DNA from: an uncultured Eubacteriales bacterium
GTDB lineage: Bacteria; Bacillota; Clostridia; Oscillospirales; CAG-272
Reading direction: 5' to 3'
Length of the DNA: 10,534 nucleotides
NCBI GenBank assembly: GCA_934401725.1
Contig: CAKRSS010000064.1
Coordinates: forward strand, 1-10,534
In this document: in pieces, positions 5,236 to 10,534 of the stretch
Numbering within the stretch: the stretch's first letter is position 1
Layout: every line of letters starts with the position of its first letter
Notes under the pieces: model-generated
The model's database searches: none
What the model was told of the DNA's origin: nothing
The model's input: only the letters and a program-made list of their open reading frames with translations
Position numbers and translations under genes: made by a program

Positions 5236-7377
5236 ATGTCAGAACCCATCAGCACACCTATGCAGTTCAGGAACTACAAGGTGTTCAACTACACGCTGGC
5301 CGGCAGACCCCTTGTGGTCGAGACCGGCAAGGTCGCAGGGCTTGCAAACGGTTCCGTGATGATTCATTACGGCGACACCGTTGTGCTTTGCTGCGCCACC
5401 GCTTCCGCAAAGCCGCGCGACGGCATCGATTTTCTGCCGCTGTCTGTCGACTTTGAGGAGAGAATGTACGCCGCGGGCAAGATTCCCGGCGGTTATCTCA
5501 AGAGAGAGGGCAAGCCCTCCGAGAAGGCAATACTCACCGCCCGCGTTATCGACCGCCCCATCCGTCCGCTTTTCCCGAAAGATCTGCGCAACGACGTGGC
5601 GCTGACGCTGACGGTTATGTCCGTCGACCCTGACTGCTCGCCCGAAATCACCGCTATGATCGGTGCTTCCATCGCCCTGTCCATTTCGGACATCCCGTGG
5701 AACGGCCCTATCGGCGGCGTATTCATGGGTCTTGTTGACGGCAAGCTGGTCGTCAACCCCAACGAGGAGCAGCAGAAAAAGTCCGATTTGCAGCTGACCG
5801 TCGCCGCGACCTCCAAGAAGGTCGTCATGATCGAGGCCGGCGCAAACGAGGTCGACGACGACACTATGTACAACGCCATCATGGCGGCTCACAGAGAGAT
5901 CAAGGATCTGCTCGTCTTTATCGACGCCATCGTCGACGAAATCGGCAAGCCCAAGTTCGAGTATCCCTCCTGCGAGCTTGACCATGACATGTTCGATAAG
6001 ATATTCGACTTCTGCGAGAAGGACGTCATGTTCGCGCTCGACACCGACGACAAGAACATAAGAGACGCCCGCATGGTGCCCATTCAGGACGCCATCATGG
6101 AGAAGTTCGGCGAGGAGTATCCTGACCTCGCAGTCCAGCTCCCCGAGCTGATTTACAAGATTCAGAAGAAGATAGTCCGCCGCTGGCTGCTGGTTGACAA
6201 AAAGCGTGTCGACGGTCGCCGCATGGATCAGATCCGTCCCCTCGGCGCCGAGGTGGGACTGCTGCCCCGCGTCCACGGCTCGGGTCTCTTCACCCGCGGC
6301 CAGACCCAGGTGCTCACCGCCGCAACCCTCGGCATGCTGTCCGAGGCGCAGATGCTCGACGGTATCGACAGCGACACTTCCAAGAGATACATGCACCACT
6401 ACAACATGCCCGGCTTCTCCACCGGCGAGGCCAAGGCTACCCGTAGCCCCGGCCGCCGCGAGATAGGTCACGGCGCGCTGGCTGAGCGTTCGCTTATCCC
6501 TGTGCTTCCCTCCGAGGAGGAGTTCCCCTACGCTATAAGAATGGTTTCCGACGTCGTTTCCTCCAACGGTTCGACCTCGCAGGGGTCGGTCTGCGGCTCC
6601 ACCCTGGCCCTGATGGACGCAGGCGTGCCGATTAAGGCGCCCGTCGCCGGTATCTCCTGCGGCCTTATCACCGCTGATGACGGCTCGTGGGACACCATGC
6701 TCGATATCCAGGGCCTCGAGGACTTCTACGGCGACATGGACTTCAAGGTCGCCGGTACTCACAAGGGCATCACCTCCATTCAGATGGACCTCAAGATCGA
6801 CGGTCTGACGCCCGAGATTATCAAGCAGGCACTCGTCACCACCCACCGCGGACGTGATTACATCATCGACGAGGTGTTGCTCAAGGCTATCCCCGAGCCT
6901 CGCGCCGAGGTCTCCAAGTATGCGCCCAAGATGACCACCATGCACATCGACCCCGATAAGATTCGCGAGGTCATAGGCAAGGGCGGCTCGGTCATTCAGA
7001 AAATTGTGGCCGACAGCGGAGCCAAGGTCGACATCGACGATGACGGAACCGTCATCATCGCAGCCGTCAACGGCGAGAGCGCCGCTATGGCCAAGGCCGC
7101 TATCGACGCTATCTGCTTCGAGCCCGAGGTCGGCGCTATCTACAACGCGACCGTCGTCAAGATTCTCGCAAGTAAGGACAAGCCCAACGAGGACGTCGGC
7201 TGCTTCGTCGAGTATGCACCCGGCAAGGAGGGAATGGTTCATATTTCCAAGATTGCAAACAGACGTCTCAACAAGGTCACCGAGGCCGGTATCGATGTCG
7301 GCTCTGCGGTTAAGGTCAAGTACATGGGTCTCGATAAGAAGGGTCGCATGGACTTCTCCATTAAGGACGCTAAATAA
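5236..7377 (+). CDS. pnp: Polyribonucleotide nucleotidyltransferase (PNPase)
   Basis: A 713-residue trimeric 3'-5' phosphorolytic exoribonuclease that releases nucleoside diphosphates from RNA and can run in reverse. Length and domain order are standard: first RNase PH domain (about 15-150), helical linker, catalytic second RNase PH domain (about 320-550), KH domain (about 566-625, GKGG loop at 581-584) and S1 domain (about 631-710). Active-site elements are intact: FTRG at 352-355, the phosphate-binding stretch STSQGSVCGS (446-455), and GLEDFYGDMDFKVAGT with D496, D502 and K504 matching E. coli D486, D492 and K494. GGAGGA (5223-5228) is 7 nt from the ATG. It lies 204 nt after rpsO behind three stem-loops and shows no separate clear promoter, so it is probably transcribed from the rpsO promoter with post-transcriptional control. 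Confidence 0.98.
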   Translation: MSEPISTPMQFRNYKVFNYTLAGRPLVVETGKVAGLANGSVMIHYGDTVVLCCATASAKPRDGIDFLPLSVDFEERMYAAGKIPGGYLKREGKPSEKAILTARVIDRPIRPLFPKDLRNDVALTLTVMSVDPDCSPEITAMIGASIALSISDIPWNGPIGGVFMGLVDGKLVVNPNEEQQKKSDLQLTVAATSKKVVMIEAGANEVDDDTMYNAIMAAHREIKDLLVFIDAIVDEIGKPKFEYPSCELDHDMFDKIFDFCEKDVMFALDTDDKNIRDARMVPIQDAIMEKFGEEYPDLAVQLPELIYKIQKKIVRRWLLVDKKRVDGRRMDQIRPLGAEVGLLPRVHGSGLFTRGQTQVLTAATLGMLSEAQMLDGIDSDTSKRYMHHYNMPGFSTGEAKATRSPGRREIGHGALAERSLIPVLPSEEEFPYAIRMVSDVVSSNGSTSQGSVCGSTLALMDAGVPIKAPVAGISCGLITADDGSWDTMLDIQGLEDFYGDMDFKVAGTHKGITSIQMDLKIDGLTPEIIKQALVTTHRGRDYIIDEVLLKAIPEPRAEVSKYAPKMTTMHIDPDKIREVIGKGGSVIQKIVADSGAKVDIDDDGTVIIAAVNGESAAMAKAAIDAICFEPEVGAIYNATVVKILASKDKPNEDVGCFVEYAPGKEGMVHISKIANRRLNKVTEAGIDVGSAVKVKYMGLDKKGRMDFSIKDAK

Positions 7378-7380
7378 GAC

Positions 7381-7442
7381 AGTTTTGCGAGGGGACCTTC
7401 CGTACGGAAGCTCCCCTCGACCTTCCTGCAAAACTTTGCAGG
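7381..7442 (+). other. Structured pnp 3' spacer with competing hairpins
   Basis: An inner hairpin pairs CGAGGGGA (7388-7395) with TCCCCTCG (7412-7419) and CTTCCG (7397-7402) with CGGAAG (7405-7410). It can be extended by AGTTTTGC (7381-7388) with GCAAAACT (7428-7435). The downstream arm can alternatively form CCTGCAAA/TTTGCAGG (7425-7432 with 7435-7442). No T-run follows, so it is not a classical terminator. It may be a 3'-end stabiliser, a partial terminator or a repeat element. Confidence 0.55.
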
Positions 7443-7467
7443 TCAATAAACAAAAAGGAGAGCGAGC

Positions 7468-8466
7468 ATGCCTACCCCACCACTTCCCGGATCCGGCCGC
7501 GCGGAGCTGCGCCGGCGCAAAAAGATAAAAAGAATAGTAGTCTTTGCCGCTCTGACGGTTGTTATCGTGCTTCTGATGCTGGCCACGGTCATGCTGGCGC
7601 TTGAAATTGCTCAGGCGCGCGGCGACTCCAAGCCCTCCGGCACCGATGACATCACCACGACTACCACCCCCGACACCGCCGCCCCCACGCACAGCGGCTA
7701 CACCGCCTTTATGTACGACAACTCCAAGGCGACCGCGGGTCCGCTGGTGTTGGTCAACAAATCTCACAAATATGTTTTCCCGTCGGGCGCGGCGGGACTA
7801 TCCGACATACGCGCAAGCCGCAACAAAAATGCCGACGGCGAGCATTCGTACAGCTGTGAATACGACAAGCTGATGGACGCCGAGGCGCTCAAGGCCTTCA
7901 ACTCCATGATGGACGCGTTTTACGCCGCGACCGGTAACGGCTACGCGCTGGTGACAACCGCCTACCGCACCGCCGAGGAGCAGGACGCGCTCGGTCTCGA
8001 AACCAAGGGCGGGTACAGCGATCACCATACCGGCTGTCTTGTGACGCTCAAGTTCTATATGGACGGCGTTATGTACAGCATCAACGACTCCAAGTTTGCC
8101 GACAGCTACGCCTGGCTCGCAGAGCACGGCGCGGAGTATGGCTTTGTCGTCCGCTATCCGGACAGCAAGGTGTCCATCACCGGCGTCAGCAACTATTCGA
8201 ACGCCTACCGCTACGTCGGCGTGGCGCACGCCGCCTACATGAAGGCGAACAATCTGTGCCTTGAGGAGTACATAGAGCTTCTGAAGTCGCACACGCTGAC
8301 TGACAGTCATCTAAGCTCGACTGACAGCCAGGGCAATAAGTATGAAATTTACCGCATCCCGGTGGCGTCCGGCACGCAGACCTCGGTTCAGGTTCCCGAG
8401 GGCAAGCAGTATACCATCTCGGGCGACAATGACGGCGGACTTGTGATCGCCGTCAAGCTGTCATAA
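7468..8466 (+). CDS. Membrane-anchored VanY/M15B-like protein, probably catalytically inactive
   Basis: A 332-residue protein with a basic N-terminus, one membrane segment (22-46), a Thr/Pro-rich linker (57-76) and a domain related to D,D-carboxypeptidases of the VanY/DacY (peptidase M15B) family, which trim peptidoglycan stem peptides outside the cell. Family landmarks seen: TTAYRT (163-168), SDHHTG (184-189), YGFVVRYP (224-231) and YRYVGVAHA (247-255). Active family members have SxHxTGxAxD and ExWHxRYVG. Here the Asp zinc ligand is T193, the second His ligand is A246 and the catalytic Glu is Y243; only H186 remains. The fold thus looks kept and the zinc chemistry lost. A short beta-rich tail (about 285-332) follows. 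AAGGAG (7455-7460) lies 7 nt from the ATG. It may bind wall peptides or regulate another enzyme; that role is inference. Confidence 0.82.
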   Translation: MPTPPLPGSGRAELRRRKKIKRIVVFAALTVVIVLLMLATVMLALEIAQARGDSKPSGTDDITTTTTPDTAAPTHSGYTAFMYDNSKATAGPLVLVNKSHKYVFPSGAAGLSDIRASRNKNADGEHSYSCEYDKLMDAEALKAFNSMMDAFYAATGNGYALVTTAYRTAEEQDALGLETKGGYSDHHTGCLVTLKFYMDGVMYSINDSKFADSYAWLAEHGAEYGFVVRYPDSKVSITGVSNYSNAYRYVGVAHAAYMKANNLCLEEYIELLKSHTLTDSHLSSTDSQGNKYEIYRIPVASGTQTSVQVPEGKQYTISGDNDGGLVIAVKLS

Positions 8467-8476
8467 TAAACGACTG

Positions 8477-8576
8477 AAGGGGTTATACTTTAGGTGAGCT
8501 CTGTAAATCGGAGATTGCCTTTGAGGCGCCACCGCTCAACGCAATAATGCGCGGTGACGCCTTGAGTTGCCCCCTT
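8477..8576 (+). other. Structured leader before the DHHW gene (three-way-junction fold)
   Basis: AAGGGG (8477-8482) can pair with CCCCTT (8571-8576) and enclose two hairpins. One is AGGTGA/TTGCCT extended by CTCT/GGAG (8492-8520). The other is AGGCGCCACCGC (8524-8535) with GCGGTGACGCCT (8551-8562), a 12-bp stem with one mismatch. The sequence GCGGTGACGCC resembles GCGGTGAAGCC in the pnp leader. The element ends 11 nt before the ribosome binding site at 8588-8593. I recognise no known riboswitch. Confidence 0.45.
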
Positions 8577-8598
8577 TATTTGCAGATAGGAGGCAAGC

Positions 8599-9834
8599 AT
8601 GGCAAAAATCAACCCGGCCGACGCCGAGGCTCAGAAATACCTCGCGCTTCAGAGACGCACGGCGCCCGCCTGTCGGGCGGCCGACCTGATACTCATCACG
8701 GTGCTGTCGGTCATGATCGCGGTCATGGGAATCGCGATATTCATACTGCCCCCGTCGTCCTTTTCCGAGGACGAGAACCGCAGTCTCACGACCTTTCCCG
8801 CCTTTTCCCTGGGCGCGCTCGCCAGCGGCGAGTGGACGGCGGACGTTACGTTGTTCTATTCGGATCAGTTTCCGGTTCGGCGGATGATGGTTCAGCTCAA
8901 GGCGGTGTGCGAGCTGGCGCAGCTCAAGGGGCAGAACAACGGCGTCATTCTCGGCTCAGGTGGGACGCTGATAAAGCGGCTCGAGTACAACGACACGTCG
9001 ATAACGGCGCGCAATCTCGCGGCGGTTGACGATTTGCGGGCGGTGCTTGAGGGTGACGGCATACCGGTAGAGTTGGCAGTCGCGCCGCGCGCCATTGACG
9101 TGCTTTGCGACGAGCTTCCGGCTCTTTACGGGGCTGACCGGTCGGACGCGATATGGGAAGAGATAGTCGCGCATCAGTCCGACGCGGCGCGCTACCGCGA
9201 CCGTCTGCGCGAGCTGAGCGTGGCGGGGGAGTACGTCTGGTACCGCACCGACCACCACTGGACGACGGACGGCGCGTACGCCGCCTACGTCGAGCTCGGG
9301 CGGCAGTTGGGCTACACGCCCTATCCCGCGAGCGATTTTCAGCGCGTGGTCGTCTCAACCGAGTTTTACGGCACGACATATTCGAGCTCGGGGATGTACT
9401 TTGTCGAGCCTGATACCATGTGCTTTTACCGATACGCCGGGGACGAGGGGTATGTCGTCGAAAACATGCTGACCGGCAGCCGTCTCGATGGCTTTTACGA
9501 CACCTCCTACCTCGACGGCAAGGACAAATACAGCGCGTTCATCGGCGGGAACAACGCTCACGTTCGCGTCTGTCGCGCGGACGGCGACGATGCCGACAAG
9601 CCGACGCTCGTGCTCGTCAAGGACAGCTACGCGCACTCGCTGGTGCCGTTTTTGGCGCGACACTACCGGCTCGAGATAATCGACCTGCGCAGCTACACGG
9701 GTTCCGTCGCCAAGCTGGCGCGTGAGAAGGGCGCGTGCGGCGTGCTTGTGCTGACCGGTGTCGACAATCTGGCAACCTCGGACAGCCTGACGCTTTTGCG
9801 TTACGGCCTCACGTCCGCGCCCGCAAATAACTGA
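8599..9834 (+). CDS. DHHW family membrane-anchored protein (AlgX/AlgJ-like, SGNH-type)
   Basis: A 411-residue protein with one N-terminal membrane segment (about 29-50) and an extracellular domain. It carries the motif that names the DHHW family, YRTDHHW at 215-221, together with the usual companions: SEDENRSL (56-63), DQFPVRR near 90-95, FYGTTYSSSG (about 256-265) and VKDSYAHSLVPFLA (340-353). The family is related to AlgJ/AlgX, SGNH-type proteins that O-acetylate exported polysaccharides, where an Asp-His pair and a Ser act together. Here D218/H220 and S343 or a Ser in the GTTYSSSG loop are candidates. Family members often sit beside an MBOAT acyltransferase; none is in this window. AGGAGG (8588-8593) is 5 nt from the ATG. 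The domain call is firm; the substrate is unknown. Confidence 0.88.
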   Translation: MAKINPADAEAQKYLALQRRTAPACRAADLILITVLSVMIAVMGIAIFILPPSSFSEDENRSLTTFPAFSLGALASGEWTADVTLFYSDQFPVRRMMVQLKAVCELAQLKGQNNGVILGSGGTLIKRLEYNDTSITARNLAAVDDLRAVLEGDGIPVELAVAPRAIDVLCDELPALYGADRSDAIWEEIVAHQSDAARYRDRLRELSVAGEYVWYRTDHHWTTDGAYAAYVELGRQLGYTPYPASDFQRVVVSTEFYGTTYSSSGMYFVEPDTMCFYRYAGDEGYVVENMLTGSRLDGFYDTSYLDGKDKYSAFIGGNNAHVRVCRADGDDADKPTLVLVKDSYAHSLVPFLARHYRLEIIDLRSYTGSVAKLAREKGACGVLVLTGVDNLATSDSLTLLRYGLTSAPANN

Positions 9835-9857
9835 AATTCGGAAAGGAAAACACCGAA

Positions 9858-10127
9858 ATGAGAAATAAAGACAAGCAGAACGAACAGTGCCAGCCGCTCG
9901 ATGAGGCGGCCGCGCCCGTAGTCGAGAAAAAGAAGCGTCCGGGCTTCCGGCCATATATCAAGAACACTATGAGTGTGTCCTGTGCAATATACAAAAACGA
10001 CGACGACAACGGTCCCGTGACTCAGCACGAGGTCTCCGCGTCGTTCCGCGTGCGGATCATCCCCCTCATGATCGCCCTCGCCGTCTCCGCCGCGGTCATG
10101 TTCTTGGTGAAGCTGAAGAGAAAGTAA
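9858..10127 (+). CDS. Small single-pass membrane protein, function unknown
   Basis: An 89-residue protein that I do not recognise. It has a charged, Lys-rich hydrophilic part (1-64) and one strong membrane segment near the C-terminus (about 66-84) followed by the basic tail KLKRK. This layout suggests a tail-anchored or N-out/C-in protein. A central stretch (NTMSVSCAIYKNDDD, 36-50) looks like it could form a short folded unit. The start is supported by AAAGGA (9842-9847), 10 nt upstream, which is slightly long spacing. It begins 23 nt after the DHHW gene and is followed by the repeat array, so it is probably the last gene of that transcript and may act with the DHHW protein at the membrane. 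Confidence 0.65.
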   Translation: MRNKDKQNEQCQPLDEAAAPVVEKKKRPGFRPYIKNTMSVSCAIYKNDDDNGPVTQHEVSASFRVRIIPLMIALAVSAAVMFLVKLKRK

Positions 10128-10138
10128 GGGGCGCGCTT

Positions 10139-10456
10139 CGGGGCTTTGCCCCGAACCCCACCAAGGGGGCTTTTTGAAAAAAGCCCCCTTGGATCCCGCA
10201 AAAACTTTCAAAAAGGGACAGTGGAACGAAATAAAGCATGCGAGAGCCGCTCGCTCTCGGGGCTCGGTCCCGAACCCCGCCAAGGGAGCTTTTTGAAAAA
10301 AGCCCCCTAAGAACCCGCAAAAACTTTCAAAAAAGGGTGGGTTGGTGGAATATAGCAAGCAAAAACCGCTCGCTCTCGGGGCTCTGCCCCGAACCCCGCC
10401 AAGGGAGCTTTTTGAAAAAAGCCCCCTTGGAACCCGCAAAAACTTTCGAAAAAGGG
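10139..10456. repeat. Three tandem copies of a 119-nt hairpin unit
   Basis: The unit starts at 10139, 10258 and 10377, so the spacing is exactly 119 nt both times. Each conserved core of about 80 nt contains a short CGGGGC...GCCCCG-type hairpin, then GAACCCC(A/G)CCAAGGG, a second hairpin with arms ending in T5/A5 around a GA loop, then CCCGCAAAAACTTTC. The 35-40 nt between cores is less conserved, although copies 2 and 3 share CCGCTCGCTCT upstream. Since 119 is not a multiple of three, the minus-strand open frames running through it are not coding. The unit is of the intergenic, terminator-like repeat type frequent in gut Clostridia (family from memory). Positions 10457-10534 after the array hold nothing I can identify. 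Confidence 0.85.
10161..10192. terminator. Perfect 15-bp stem-loop, probable bidirectional transcript end
   Basis: The second hairpin of the first 119-nt copy is a perfect palindrome: 15 pairs (10161-10175 with 10178-10192) around a GA loop. It lies 33 nt after the stop of the small membrane protein gene. The T5/A5 runs lie inside the stem and not after it, so it is not a textbook Rho-independent terminator. Position and stability still suggest it ends or protects the transcript. Copies 2 and 3 have an A-C mismatch in this stem and would be weaker. Confidence 0.5.
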
Positions 10457-10534
10457 GCGGGTCAGAGTCTGTGGGACGCAGGGACGGGTGGTTTTGAGCG
10501 TTTAAGTGTTGGCGTTACGGCATCACGCGATAGA

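Noticed and set aside
5239..7767. 842-codon minus-strand open frame opposite pnp
   Set aside because: Long antisense frames are expected opposite a G+C-rich, codon-biased gene. The plus strand encodes a complete, motif-intact PNPase, and the antisense product resembles nothing.
9801..10439. 212-codon minus-strand open frame over the 119-nt array
   Set aside because: It is a translation of hairpin repeats whose unit is not a multiple of three, and it overlaps the DHHW and small-protein genes. The apparent protein repeats are artefacts.
10139..10456. CRISPR-like regular array
   Set aside because: The repeated core is about 80 nt of double hairpin and the 35-40 nt between cores is partly related. 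There are only three units and no cas genes, which is unlike CRISPR repeats and spacers.
10457..10534. Short open minus-strand frame entering from the right edge
   Set aside because: About 24 codons without a start or recognisable residues. It could be the end of a convergent gene but cannot be supported.

Overview
The window looks like chromosomal core DNA from a G+C-rich member of the Clostridia, most likely an uncultured gut-type Oscillospiraceae/Ruminococcaceae. I infer this from five things: a single-copy-type SpoIIIE/FtsK translocase, the rpsO-pnp pair, a DHHW-family surface protein, strong Gram-positive Shine-Dalgarno sequences (AGGAGG) before almost every gene, and intergenic spaces full of short palindromic repeats. 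No plasmid, phage, IS or CRISPR signature was found.

Layout. Positions 1-513 carry no convincing gene. They hold palindromic repeat-like DNA and the intrinsic terminator of the minus-strand ftsK/spoIIIE gene (514-3552). That gene has its own sigma-A type promoter at 3768-3796 and a leader of about 210 nt. Divergently, from 3842, come two half-length TauE/SafE (TSUP) permease genes, translationally coupled. A near-consensus promoter (4636-4664) then starts the rpsO-pnp unit (ribosomal protein S15 and polynucleotide phosphorylase). It has a foldable S15 leader, and the 204-nt rpsO-pnp spacer is filled by three stem-loops.

After pnp, on the same strand, are three envelope-related genes: a membrane-anchored VanY/M15B-type protein that has lost two of its three zinc ligands and its catalytic Glu, a DHHW (AlgX/AlgJ-like) membrane-anchored protein, and a small tail-anchored-type membrane protein of unknown role. 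Structured spacers of about 90 and 130 nt separate pnp, the VanY-like gene and the DHHW gene. The last intergene is only 23 nt, so the DHHW and small-protein genes are probably co-transcribed. The window ends in three tandem copies of a 119-nt unit carrying terminator-like hairpins.

How it fits together. ftsK/spoIIIE serves chromosome segregation. rpsO-pnp is the usual ribosome/RNA-decay pair, with leader structures that suggest autogenous control. The downstream genes look like cell-surface functions added behind pnp. The points most worth following are the inactive-looking VanY homologue, the split TSUP pair with opposite charge bias, the structured rpsO and pnp leaders, and the related hairpin repeats recurring in several intergenic gaps.
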